Source: an uncultured Schlesneria sp.
Lineage (GTDB): Bacteria > Planctomycetota > Planctomycetia > Planctomycetales > Planctomycetaceae
Direction of reading: 5' to 3'
Assembly (NCBI GenBank): GCA_903904835.1
Contig: CAIVEI010000034.1
Location: forward strand, 1-49,080
Length of the DNA: 49,080 bases
Shown here: positions 35,907 through 44,800 of the stretch, piece by piece
Layout of the letters: every line of letters starts with the position of its first letter
How positions within the stretch are numbered: position 1 is the stretch's first letter
Translations under genes and position numbers: made by a program
Notes under the pieces: model-generated
Seen by the model: only the letters and a program-made list of their open reading frames with translations
Database searches by the model: none
What the model was told of the DNA's origin: nothing

Positions 35907-37505
35907 CTAAGCGGCAGAACGATTCGAGGGATTTGCACATCTGGGAAGATGAACTCGAAACGTGCTTCCGTGACCAACGCCATCGCTGGTTGCTTCAATA
36001 CGTCCTCCGTGGTCGCGGACGATTCGATGTGTGATTGACAATCCTAGGCCAGTTCCTTTTCCGTTCAATTTTTCGGTAAAAAACGGCTCGTAAAGATTCG
36101 CGATCACGTCGGCGGTCATTCCACATCCGTTGTCTTGAACCGTGAGCACGACTTCGTCAACAAGTTCCATGATTTGGATTGTCAACGTCCCAGACCCAAT
36201 CATCGCTTCCAAGCCATTTGCGACAAGATTCAAAATGACCTGCTTAATTTCGGCTGCGCTCACATCAAGCAGATGCGGTTTGCTTCGATCAAACTCGATT
36301 TTGTAGTTATCAAATTTGCTCATGTGCGACACCATATCCAGGACTTCGATGACAATTTTAGTCAAATCCTGTCTCAGTTTCGGGCCGTTGGTGCCGCGAG
36401 CAAAATCGAGAACTCGCGACGTGATCTGCTGGCAGCGGGTCGATTCCCGTTCGATCATTGAAAGATAAGTTGATAACAGCTCTCGATCTTCGTTAGGAAG
36501 TTCCGTACCCAACGAGCCGTCGCTGATCCGCTCGATAAGTGATTCCGCAGCGGCACCTATTGCTTGCAACGGATTGTTGATCTCGTGCGAAATCCCTGAG
36601 GCGAAGAAGCCAATGCCTGCAAGCCGTTCGTTTCGCAGAATTTGACGGCTGCGTTCTTCCACTTCGCGTGCCAGCTTGGCCTTGTCTGTCTGAAATCGAG
36701 CGGTCATCTTGTTAAACATCTCGGCCAGTTCGACCATTTCATCTTTGCCGCGTAGTTTTAATCGATACGTATAATCTCCGTTTGCGACTCGCGATGCGGC
36801 TTCGTGCAACTGGCGAATCGGCGTCAAAATCCAGTGGTATCCAAAATAGATCAAGCTGAAGAACAGGGCGACGACAATCGCTGTCGGACACCCGATCAAC
36901 CATAATCGCCATTCAATTTCATCGTCTGAACCTCGCAGCGTCGAGTCGAACCCACTTTCCAGATTGGGGATCTGCTGCGAAATCGTCTGCAAATCTGCAA
37001 TAGTCAGCAACATGGAATTCAGCAAACGCGCGTCAGGAAACTTGATCGAACGACGGTTCTCTTCGAGTAACTTCAGTCGATAGTTGATCTGATACAAACT
37101 CGGTTCGTCCGTCAAAAAGTGCTGAATTCTCGCATTTGCCTTCGCGAGATCTTCACATCGCCGTTTGAAGTCTTTAAATTCGTCCCAAGCCTTTTGCAAT
37201 CGCTCATTCCACAACGGCTCATCCACGAATGCCAATTCAACTGAGTAACGCCCTGGGCCCATCGGAATCTGTAGTGGGCCGACTGGTTCCGGAATCCGTA
37301 GAACCAGCGGTTCCGCAAGGCCCTGAATTGCCGCAGCCAGCTTGGCTCGGTGCGGCTCCTTATCACGGCTGAACCTCAATTCATCTACAACGTTCCAATA
37401 GGCATAGATTGCCGATAGGCCCGCGATCGACAACAAAAGCAACATGGCAAACACAAGTGCGAGGCCGATCACCAGCTTGCGTCGAATCGAACGCGTTAGC
37501 AACAC
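35907..37505 (-). CDS. HAMP-containing sensor histidine kinase (orphan)
   Basis: 532 aa, GTG start with AGGA seven bases upstream. Membrane helices at about 11-33 and 202-226 bracket a helical periplasmic sensor domain of about 165 residues, followed by HAMP (227-280), a short coil, and HisKA with His307 in ASGISHEINNPLQAIG. The catalytic domain has the N box LVANGLEAM (Asn430), DNGCGM (458-463) and GKGTGLGLS (482-490). All catalytic motifs are intact. No response regulator is adjacent, so its partner is elsewhere. The stimulus is unknown. Confidence 0.93.
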   Translation of the reverse strand: MLLTRSIRRKLVIGLALVFAMLLLLSIAGLSAIYAYWNVVDELRFSRDKEPHRAKLAAAIQGLAEPLVLRIPEPVGPLQIPMGPGRYSVELAFVDEPLWNERLQKAWDEFKDFKRRCEDLAKANARIQHFLTDEPSLYQINYRLKLLEENRRSIKFPDARLLNSMLLTIADLQTISQQIPNLESGFDSTLRGSDDEIEWRLWLIGCPTAIVVALFFSLIYFGYHWILTPIRQLHEAASRVANGDYTYRLKLRGKDEMVELAEMFNKMTARFQTDKAKLAREVEERSRQILRNERLAGIGFFASGISHEINNPLQAIGAAAESLIERISDGSLGTELPNEDRELLSTYLSMIERESTRCQQITSRVLDFARGTNGPKLRQDLTKIVIEVLDMVSHMSKFDNYKIEFDRSKPHLLDVSAAEIKQVILNLVANGLEAMIGSGTLTIQIMELVDEVVLTVQDNGCGMTADVIANLYEPFFTEKLNGKGTGLGLSITHRIVRDHGGRIEATSDGVGHGSTFRVHLPRCANPSNRSAA

Positions 37506-37594
37506 TTAGACTTCCTTGTCTTACTGTGATCGTTTTTTAAGCCGAACGCGGTTCTCAATCGATTCGCGTTCCACTTCTTGCATTGTGCCCAAGA

Positions 37595-37813
37595 TTACAA
37601 CGTTTTCATAAATCGCTCAACATCGAATGATTTTTGCACGAGGATGGCAGCCCAGTGATTGTACGTTGGCTTCAAATTGTCATCCCTTTCGCTGAATCCT
37701 TTAGTCTTAAGTTCAGCATAGAATTGATGATGGACACTTGGACAACTCTGCCGTCGCGTTCGCATCTCTGGAGGAATTGTGGTCGCGCGTGTAGCCTTTA
37801 TCAAACGGATCAC
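37595..37813 (-). CDS. Possible small gene or remnant, unknown function
   Basis: 72-codon frame. Its second half (FYAELKTKGFSERDDN, then LKPTYNHWAAILVQKSF) has a protein-like composition, ending MKTL-stop, while the first half looks random. I recognise no family. It could be the degraded end of a former gene. No ribosome-binding site stands out. Confidence 0.2.
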   Translation of the reverse strand: MIRLIKATRATTIPPEMRTRRQSCPSVHHQFYAELKTKGFSERDDNLKPTYNHWAAILVQKSFDVERFMKTL

Positions 37814-37836
37814 TTGATGAAACAGAAATCGCTGAC

Positions 37837-37844
37837 AAAAAGGA
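37837..37844 (+). promoter_or_regulatory. Ribosome-binding site fixing the M16 peptidase start
   Basis: AAAAAGGA abuts the first ATG (37845), which is too close to be used; the ATG at 37854 lies nine bases away and is the likely start. Confidence 0.75.
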
Positions 37845-37853
37845 ATGTCGTTT

Positions 37854-40565
37854 ATGCGGATTCAACGGATGATTTTCGGGTTTGCCATTCTGGCTTTTGG
37901 CCTGAATGTGGTCGCCGCTGGCGAACCAAAAAAGCTGGGTTCGATCGAAGGACTAACCGAATATCAACTCGACAACGGTCTGAAGGTCGTGATATTCCCG
38001 GAACCTTCAAAGGACAAAATCACGGTCAACATGACCATTCTCGTCGGGTCGCGTCATGAGGGATATGGTGAGGCGGGAATGGCTCACTTGCTCGAGCATA
38101 TGCTGTTTAAGCCCACGCCAGGCCATCCTCGACCTGACCAAGAATTGCAGGCACGCGGCGCCGATTACAATGGAACAACCTGGGTTGACCGGACGAACTA
38201 TTACGAGACTCTCCCAGCGGGTGACGATAATCTGGAATGGGCGATCGGCTACGAAGCGGACCGTCTGGTGAACTGTCCAATCAAGGCTGAAGACCTGGCC
38301 AGTGAGATGACTGTTGTTCGCAATGAGTTCGAGATGGGCGAAAACAACGCCAAAGGGGTCCTCGAACAACGAATGTTTGCCACCGCCTACGAGTGGCACA
38401 ATTATGGGAAGTCGACCATCGGTAACCGCGCCGATATCGAGCGGGTTCCCGTGGAAAACCTGAGAGACTTCTACAAGAAATTCTATCGACCAGATAACGC
38501 CGTGTTGTTTATTGGCGGTCGTTTGGACGAAGCCAAGACCTTGTCTTTGGTCGAAAAGTATTTTGGGCCGATCGTTCGTCCTGTCGAAAAGATTCGCGCG
38601 ACGTACACGGAAGAACCTGCGCAAGACGGCGAACGTCTCGTCACACTCCGGCGTGTGGGAAACGTCGCAGTGGCTGGCGTCGTTTATCATATTCCGGCAG
38701 CTTCAGATGAAGAGTTTCCTGCGACGGCGATCCTCGAAGCGATTATGACTGCCGATAAAACCGGTCGACTTTATAAATCACTCGTCGAAACCCGACGTGC
38801 GTCAAAGGTCGAAGGAATGGCCTACGCCTGGCATGATCCTGGTGCGATCGTCATTTCAGCTGAGGCTGCTCAGGGGAACGACCCCAACGGTATTGTGGAA
38901 AAGATGCTAGATACGATCGAACAGATGTCAAATAAGGGAATCACAGAAGTCGAACTCGTTCGAGCGAAACGTCAATTCCGTAAATACATCGACCAGCTCT
39001 CCGCTGATACTCAGAAACTGTTGATCGAACTGGCAGAATCGGCAGCAGCCGGAGACTGGCGATTGTTCTTTCTTAATCGAGATCGGATCGAGAAGGTGAC
39101 GGTAGACGATGTGAATCGCGTTGCAAGGAAGTATTTGCAACCCAACAATCGTACGGTTGGTGTGTACGTCCCGGTTCAACAACCACAGCGGACACCCGTT
39201 GCTGCGGCACCTGATGTGGCAAAGCTCGTCAAAGACTACAAGGGACGACCAGAATTCTCGATCGGGGAAGAGTTTGATGTCTCTCCAGCGGCGATCGAAT
39301 CTCGTGTCAAACGTTCGTCGATCGAAGGGGTCAAGGTGGCCCTGCTTCCCAAAAAGAATCGAGGCGGAACAGTCTCGTTGCAGCTTCGCCTTCGATATGG
39401 GTCTGCCGCGTCGTTGTTCGGAAAGTCGCAAGCTTGTGAGTTCCTTCCAGGACTCATGGCACGTGCCACGAAGCGACTGAACCCGGAACAGCTTGCAGAT
39501 AAGCTTGACGAGTTGCAAAGCACACTCAGTGCCAGCGGTACTGCCGGCGAAGCCACGTTCGTGATCCAGTCAAAACGAGAAAATCTGACCGCCGTTATCG
39601 ACGTTCTACGACAGATCCTTCGAGAGCCATCGCTACCTGCCGAGGAACTCGACATTCTGAAGCAGCGACGTGTGTCAACACTGGAAGAACAATCCACTGA
39701 GCCTCAGGCACTGGCACCTCGGTTAGTTTCCCAGAAGATGAACCCCTATCCTCCAGGCGATGTGCGCCATCAGCCAAGCCTGACCGACGAACTGAAACTC
39801 GTTCGAGAACTCGATCTTGTCAGCGTAAAGGCAATCTACGACGAATACCTATCTGCCCAGGCGGGAGAACTGGTCATCGTAGGCGATTTTGACGAGGCCG
39901 CCACGATCAAGGCTTTTTCAGCGGCTGTCAGCGGTTGGAAATCCAAAATGCCGTTTGAACGGATTGCGCGGACTGCCGAAAAACCGCCGAAGCCGGAAAC
40001 GATCAGGATCGAAACTCCTGACAAGGCCAATGCGATGTACTTTGCCGGTCTGCTTCTGCCACTGAAGGATGATCACCCTGACTATCCTGCTCTTGTCGTT
40101 GGCAACGAAGTTCTCGGCGGAAGTGGTTTCGCGTCACGCTTAATGAGCCGTATTCGTGAGAAGGAAGGCTTGTCTTACGGCGTCATGTCTTCGTTCCGGG
40201 CCAGTGCCCTCGACCCTCGTTCGACATTCTCTGTCATGGCAATCTGTAATCCTGAAAATGCTGAAAAGGTGCTTACGCTGGCTCGAGAAGAAATTGAATT
40301 GTTGCTGAAGTCAGGAGTGACCGCCGAAGAATTGTCCGATTCGCAGCAAGGTTGGATTAAAGGTAACGAAGCAGATCGAGGCGACGATGCTAAGCTTGCT
40401 TCGATTCTTGCCACGGCTCTGTTCACCGGACGAACGCTCGATTATCAGGCCAAGCTTGAAGCGAAAGTCCAAAGCTTGAAGCCAGACGACGTGGTTGCGG
40501 CACTTCGTAAACACATCGTTCCCTCGGAACTGGTTAACGTGATTGCCGGTGATTTGAAAAAGTAG
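37854..40565 (+). CDS. Secreted M16 (insulinase/pitrilysin-like) double-domain zinc peptidase
   Basis: 903 aa. Signal peptide to about residue 22 (MIFGFAILAFGLNVVAAG). The zinc site HLLEH is at residues 78-82 (GMAHLLEHMLFK), with the downstream Glu in VVRNEFEMGEN near 160. A second M16 half follows from about residue 490 and contains the SGFASRLMSRIREKEGLSYGV-type segment (RLMSRIREKEGLSYG) of the inactive C-terminal repeat, which closes the peptide chamber. Such enzymes degrade short peptides in the periplasm. The first ATG (37845) is too close to the ribosome-binding site. No partner gene is linked. Ends at the hairpin at 40611. Confidence 0.93.
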   Translation: MRIQRMIFGFAILAFGLNVVAAGEPKKLGSIEGLTEYQLDNGLKVVIFPEPSKDKITVNMTILVGSRHEGYGEAGMAHLLEHMLFKPTPGHPRPDQELQARGADYNGTTWVDRTNYYETLPAGDDNLEWAIGYEADRLVNCPIKAEDLASEMTVVRNEFEMGENNAKGVLEQRMFATAYEWHNYGKSTIGNRADIERVPVENLRDFYKKFYRPDNAVLFIGGRLDEAKTLSLVEKYFGPIVRPVEKIRATYTEEPAQDGERLVTLRRVGNVAVAGVVYHIPAASDEEFPATAILEAIMTADKTGRLYKSLVETRRASKVEGMAYAWHDPGAIVISAEAAQGNDPNGIVEKMLDTIEQMSNKGITEVELVRAKRQFRKYIDQLSADTQKLLIELAESAAAGDWRLFFLNRDRIEKVTVDDVNRVARKYLQPNNRTVGVYVPVQQPQRTPVAAAPDVAKLVKDYKGRPEFSIGEEFDVSPAAIESRVKRSSIEGVKVALLPKKNRGGTVSLQLRLRYGSAASLFGKSQACEFLPGLMARATKRLNPEQLADKLDELQSTLSASGTAGEATFVIQSKRENLTAVIDVLRQILREPSLPAEELDILKQRRVSTLEEQSTEPQALAPRLVSQKMNPYPPGDVRHQPSLTDELKLVRELDLVSVKAIYDEYLSAQAGELVIVGDFDEAATIKAFSAAVSGWKSKMPFERIARTAEKPPKPETIRIETPDKANAMYFAGLLLPLKDDHPDYPALVVGNEVLGGSGFASRLMSRIREKEGLSYGVMSSFRASALDPRSTFSVMAICNPENAEKVLTLAREEIELLLKSGVTAEELSDSQQGWIKGNEADRGDDAKLASILATALFTGRTLDYQAKLEAKVQSLKPDDVVAALRKHIVPSELVNVIAGDLKK

Positions 40566-40610
40566 TTCTACCGCAGACCTTGGTTGCCTGAAGCCGAATG
40601 AGATTCGAAT

Positions 40611-40644
40611 CACTGCGTTCGTCAGTTGCCTGACGAACGCAGTG
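40611..40644. terminator. Perfect 15-bp hairpin between convergent genes
   Basis: CACTGCGTTCGTCAG, TTGC loop, CTGACGAACGCAGTG. It sits between the M16 gene (plus) and the Gly-rich gene (minus) and could terminate both. The outer CACTGC...GCAGTG resembles the palindromes at 12392 and 13029. There is no T-run, so function is inferred. Confidence 0.65.
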
Positions 40645-40723
40645 AAGGGGAGAGAGGGTTAAGGTCAAAGTCAGTCAAGCCGATGGCTCGCTTCGTCCGT
40701 CGTCTTATAAGCCTTATTCGAGC

Positions 40724-41542
40724 TCATTCGACTGGCATTGGTGATGGAGCCGGAGTTGTCGTTGGTGCGGGAGTTCCTGTTGCTACCGAGGCACCAGGTT
40801 GATCCTGCGTAGTAAACAATCCCATTCCCGTATCTGATTGCTTAAACTTGTAGCGTCCTGTCGACAGCGTGTATTTCGTGGTTTGACCATTTCCAAGATT
40901 CACGTCGATGGTCCAGTTTCGATCGTTGGTAAGTTTCTGAACCGTACCTGGCTTCATCGAGTACGCATTGCCATTCAGTGTGTACTGGGCGTCCTGCGTG
41001 TTCGTTGGCGGGCTGAAGAGGACGATCTCTCCATTGTCGTACGTCACTTGAGGGGTCGTAGTCACCACCCCCGACGTCGTCACGACTTGAGAACTGCCGG
41101 AATAGACTGTGTTCGGGTAAACCGGTTGGGTGTAAACAGGTTGGCTATAGACCGGTGTCGAATAAACCGGTTGGGAATAGCCGTAGCCACCATTACCATA
41201 CCCCGAGTATCCGCCGTAATAACCACCGTATCCCGGATAACCGAATCCGCTCCCGTAGAACAGGCCGATTCCACCCAGGCCGCCTCCATAATACCCACCA
41301 CCATTGTATCCGCCGCCGTGGTGATAACTGCCGCCGCCATTGTGGTGATAGCCACCGCCACCGTAATGTCCACCTCCGCTATGATGTCCTCCGCCACCCA
41401 TGTGGCCGCCACCGCCACTGTGACCTCCGCCACCTCCATGCCCACCACCCCCGCCACCATGAGCCATCGCCACACCGCTCGCCGCCACGCCAGCAATACA
41501 TGCCAGCGTCAAGACCCATTTTGCCGACATCAAATGAAACAT
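40724..41542 (-). CDS. Secreted Gly/His/Tyr-rich low-complexity protein
   Basis: 272 aa from the ATG at 41542, with GAGG seven bases upstream; the frame upstream of it (to 41665) lacks support. Signal peptide to MAHGG (about residue 27). Then about 75 residues of GGGH-type repeats (clusters of Gly, His, Tyr), a Gly-Tyr-rich stretch, a SQPVYSTPVYSQPVY tandem repeat region, and a C-terminal domain of about 90 residues (IVLFSPPTNTQDAQYTLNG, NWTIDVNLGNGQTTKYTLSTGRYKF). The tail is Thr/Pro-rich. The His-Gly clusters could bind metal or form a surface matrix; I do not recognise a family. Confidence 0.82.
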   Translation of the reverse strand: MFHLMSAKWVLTLACIAGVAASGVAMAHGGGGGGHGGGGGHSGGGGHMGGGGHHSGGGHYGGGGYHHNGGGSYHHGGGYNGGGYYGGGLGGIGLFYGSGFGYPGYGGYYGGYSGYGNGGYGYSQPVYSTPVYSQPVYTQPVYPNTVYSGSSQVVTTSGVVTTTPQVTYDNGEIVLFSPPTNTQDAQYTLNGNAYSMKPGTVQKLTNDRNWTIDVNLGNGQTTKYTLSTGRYKFKQSDTGMGLFTTQDQPGASVATGTPAPTTTPAPSPMPVE

Positions 41543-41730
41543 CGTTGTACCTCTTTCACTGCCAGTCATTGAGGGCGCCGCCGACCGTGCCGTCGTGTCC
41601 GGTTCAATCCGCTTGATGATCAAAGCGGGGCCATCACAATTCCGGCACCTGATTCTTTCGCCCACATATTCACTCTAGGAGTGTCCAGTGGCGGGTCAAG
41701 AAGCCTCTTTGAATCCTGTCGAGACCGTAA

Positions 41731-42207
41731 TCAGTTCGCTGGGATACCACCGAATTGTCGCACCGCTTCGTAAACGACGGCACAAACGGTATTGGCCAGA
41801 TTGAGACTGCGAACTTCGGGGTACATCGGAAATTGCAGGGTGTGGCTACGATATTGATCGACAATGCTAGCGGGCAGGCCGTTGGTCTCTCTCCCGAACA
41901 GCAGGATATCTCCGGGTGAAAAACTCGCTTCCCAAACCGTTCGAGCAGCGGGGTTCTCGATGCACCAGATCGTCCGGCCGGGTAATCGGCTGAGCAGATC
42001 GTTCCAGCTTTCGACCACTTCGTAATCGAGAAATGGCCAGTAATCCAGCCCCGCCCGGCGAAGCTGGCTCTCATCAAGGCTGAAGCCGAGCGGCCGAATC
42101 AACCACAGTTTGGCACCGACTGCCACGCAAGTCCGACCGATATTACCGGTATTCGGCGGGATTTCCGGCTGAAACAAAACGATGTGCAGTAATGGCTCTC
42201 GCGACAT
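41731..42207 (-). CDS. trmL: tRNA (cytidine(34)-2'-O)-methyltransferase
   Basis: 158 aa, standard length. A SPOUT-class methyltransferase that 2'-O-methylates the wobble base of tRNA-Leu. Motifs: HIVLFQPEIPPNTGNIGRTCVA, WLIRPLGFSLD, ILLFGRETNGLP and EVRSLNLANTVCAVVYEAVRQ (the knot). It starts within the TGATG overlap with hpnH, so it is translated from the same mRNA. Confidence 0.95.
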   Translation of the reverse strand: MSREPLLHIVLFQPEIPPNTGNIGRTCVAVGAKLWLIRPLGFSLDESQLRRAGLDYWPFLDYEVVESWNDLLSRLPGRTIWCIENPAARTVWEASFSPGDILLFGRETNGLPASIVDQYRSHTLQFPMYPEVRSLNLANTVCAVVYEAVRQFGGIPAN

Positions 42208-43334
42208 CAGGAACTCAGAACTGGCAGTTGGACGTTACGAATTCGTTCGTCGTCAGAAGCGGGTTCGATATCTGGTCCGCCGTCTGACGAACCCGGTGCC
42301 TTTGGAGGAAGCGTCTCGCGACCAGCACCAAACAGCGTCAGTTGGACAACCTTCGAAAACGCTTTGAGCGATCCAAATGTGTCGGCGACAGCGGTTGCCT
42401 CATATCCGCAATGGACCATGCAGTCCGCACATTTTGTGTTCCCGCTGGCTCGTCCATACTGAGACCAGTCAGTCGTTTCGAGTAATTCCTGGAACGTTTC
42501 GCAATAGCCTTCGTTCAACAGATAGCACGGTTTTTGCCATCCAAACAGGTTGTAGGCAGGCATGCCCCAAGGTGTGCATTCCAGGTCCCAGTTCCCCTTG
42601 AGAAACTCGACAAACAACGGCGAAAGATTGAACTTCCAGCTTCGTTTCGCGTTCCCGACAATCCGCTTGAAAAGATTGGTCGTCTGATTGCGTTGCAGAA
42701 ACAGTTCCTGAAGAGGTGCTTTTTCGTATTGATAGCCGGGCGAGATCATCATCCCTTCAACACCCAGGCCCATCATATTGTCGAACATTTCCCGCATCGA
42801 TTCAGGGTCGGCGTTGTTGTAGACGGTCGTATTCGTCGTGACGCGAAACCCTTTGGCGACGGCGGTCTTGATCGCACTAATGGCCACGTCGTAAACACCC
42901 TCACGGCAAACCGCAAAATCATGCTCTTCCTTCGGTCCATCGAGATGGATCGAGAAGGAAAGGTACTTGGACGGTTTGAATTGATCGATGTGTTTTTCGA
43001 GCAGGATGGCGTTCGTGCAGAGATAGACGTACTTCTTGCGAGCCACCAATCCCGCCACGATTTCGCCGATTTGCGGATGCAGCAATGGCTCACCACCGGG
43101 AATGGAAACCATCGGAGCACCGCATTCGTCAACCGCTTTGAAACACTGTTCCGGTGTCAGGTGCCGACGAAGAATGTCAGCAGGGTACTGAATCTTTCCG
43201 CACCCAGCACAAGCCAGGTTACATCGAAAGAGAGGCTCAAGCATCAACACCAGCGGATAGCGTTTCACGCCGCGAAGCTTTTTCCCAATGACGTAACTTG
43301 CCACTGTCCACATCTGCGAAACAGGAACACCCAT
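42207..43334 (-). CDS. hpnH: Adenosyl-hopene transferase, radical SAM
   Basis: 375 aa. HpnH joins 5'-deoxyadenosine to diploptene/diplopterol to give adenosylhopane, the first step to C35 hopanoids. The radical SAM cluster is C38-x3-C42-x2-C45 (FRCNLACAGCGKIQYP), with GGEPLLHPQI, FSIHLDGPKEEHD, GMMISPGYQYEKA and the C-terminal cysteine region KCADCMVHCGYEATAV typical of the family. GGAG lies nine bases before the ATG. Overlaps trmL by one base (TGATG). The squalene-hopene cyclase and other hpn genes are not in the window. Confidence 0.96.
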   Translation of the reverse strand: MGVPVSQMWTVASYVIGKKLRGVKRYPLVLMLEPLFRCNLACAGCGKIQYPADILRRHLTPEQCFKAVDECGAPMVSIPGGEPLLHPQIGEIVAGLVARKKYVYLCTNAILLEKHIDQFKPSKYLSFSIHLDGPKEEHDFAVCREGVYDVAISAIKTAVAKGFRVTTNTTVYNNADPESMREMFDNMMGLGVEGMMISPGYQYEKAPLQELFLQRNQTTNLFKRIVGNAKRSWKFNLSPLFVEFLKGNWDLECTPWGMPAYNLFGWQKPCYLLNEGYCETFQELLETTDWSQYGRASGNTKCADCMVHCGYEATAVADTFGSLKAFSKVVQLTLFGAGRETLPPKAPGSSDGGPDIEPASDDERIRNVQLPVLSS

Positions 43335-43394
43335 CCGAAATCACTCCGTTAAATGGTCCCGCAGAACCGTCGATACTTTTCATCTTTTAAGCAG

Positions 43395-43418
43395 GCGGAT
43401 TCACGAATGTGAATCCGC
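43395..43418. repeat. Perfect 10-bp stem hairpin GCGGATTCAC/GTGAATCCGC
   Basis: Perfect inverted repeat with a four-base GAAT loop, upstream of hpnH. Its core is shared with the hairpin in the rfbF leader at 16492-16511. Confidence 0.6.
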
Positions 43419-43699
43419 ATATCAGTCTCAGACTGTTCTCGCCAGAACGCCTTAACGTCCGTACGTTACTGTATGCCGATCAAAGGTTTAGCAGTTTCCA
43501 AAGTTTCTGTCAGCAGTGAACCCTCCCAAATTATCCGCCGGTAATGTTATCGCACCCATTCAACATTCGATTCGGGAGGGCGAACCACGCAAAGCCAGCT
43601 CCCATCTTCTACCCCCGAGCCCGGACAAATTGATCGCTCAGCATCATTCACAAAAGTCCCATAGGTCCGATCAGTCGCATAAGTCCTATTCGATCCGTG

Positions 43700-43843
43700 C
43701 CCATCGGCGTCATCAGTGGTGAAATACTCTTCAAAAAACGTTGCGCAACTATGGAAAAACATAGGCCTTTTTCGATATCGGATGGGTCTGAAAGTTTGCG
43801 CAACAATGGCCGAACTTGAGCGAGTATGGTTGTGCAACTATGG
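43700..43843 (-). repeat. GTTGCGCAA-containing dispersed repeat, copy 2
   Basis: About 144 bp, inverted relative to copy 1 at 15940-16100. The shared parts include the motif spacing, the ATCGAAAAA...CCTATG block and the TTTCACCAC/GATGAC end. Confidence 0.75.
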
Positions 43844-44800
43844 AACTTAGCCGAGTTCTCAAAGCCGGTGTAGGGTGCGGTCGAGTTTTCGAAGCCCACC
43901 AAGACCAACACAAAGACTTTCAAATAAAGGATTTGTAACCACGGATTGCCAGATGTGCACGGATAAATGCAAAAAGCAAATTCGCCAAACCCATCTTTTC
44001 CGATCCGGGCCGATCTTTCCAAGCACGTGATTGTATGACGTTCAACTGTCTCGCGTGAAAATCGGGCGACTTATCAACTTTAACGCATAAGGCGTTTCGT
44101 TTTCTGTATCCTTCGTGGTTGTCCTAATGGCTGGCCGTTTGGCAATCGGTCACGAGATGCGACGGAATCCTTGCCCAGGTGAAAGCCAAATTCCTTCACG
44201 GCGTTGGCCTTCAGGGCTCACTCATTCATCTCACCAGTCATCCCAGGGCGGCGCTCGAAGACGAGCTTCCCCTGGGCTGATTTGTCTTGCCCTTAACAGG
44301 GTAGAAGGACCCTCAAGCCAGAACCGAGCGTCATCTGTTCCCCGCAACATGCGGGAAGCCTCTATCTCTCTTCAATTCCAATCAGTTCATCAGACCAGCC
44401 TCACCCTCCCATCGGATTGCGGGCGAAGCTCGAGCTAGATGATCCGTGGTTAATCTCTTTCCCTTTTTTATTTCGATGAGTTGAATTGCGAACGGCCCCC
44501 GCATCAGGATGACAATCGCACCGTCCACATCGGATTATAATTGCTTCACCTTCTCTAGTCGCAATATTAATGTCGTTTTGCGCAATATGTCAATACGTAT
44601 CTCACATGTATTTGACGTTTTTTTCAAATTGTTGGCGGAGAAAAAAGAGGCTTTTCCTCCCTGGAGTGTTCTGCTGCAGGGTGACGGGTATACTCAAACG
44701 ACTCTTCGGCCAGCCGTCTCCGACAAACGCTCAGGCGACTGTTTCGTTGGTTTTCCAATTTCTCAACACAATTCAAACCCTCACCCAGGCGACACAGCTT

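Larger units (their letters stand above)
37506..37853. other. Intergenic region between the sensor kinase and M16 genes
   Basis: About 350 bp of divergent upstream DNA. A minus-strand frame at 37595-37813 is treated separately as a possible gene remnant. Confidence 0.4.
43335..44800. other. 1.4-kb gene-poor region with dispersed repeats
   Basis: No convincing gene. It holds the hairpin at 43395-43418, the GTTGCGCAA repeat copy 2, and a CACGGAT tract near 43940. Frames here (for example 44115-44438) lack motifs, and the frame upstream of the esterase is not preferred as its start. Confidence 0.6.

Noticed and set aside
44570-44800. 77-codon extension of the esterase
   Set aside because: It would bury the signal peptide, and the sequence looks random.
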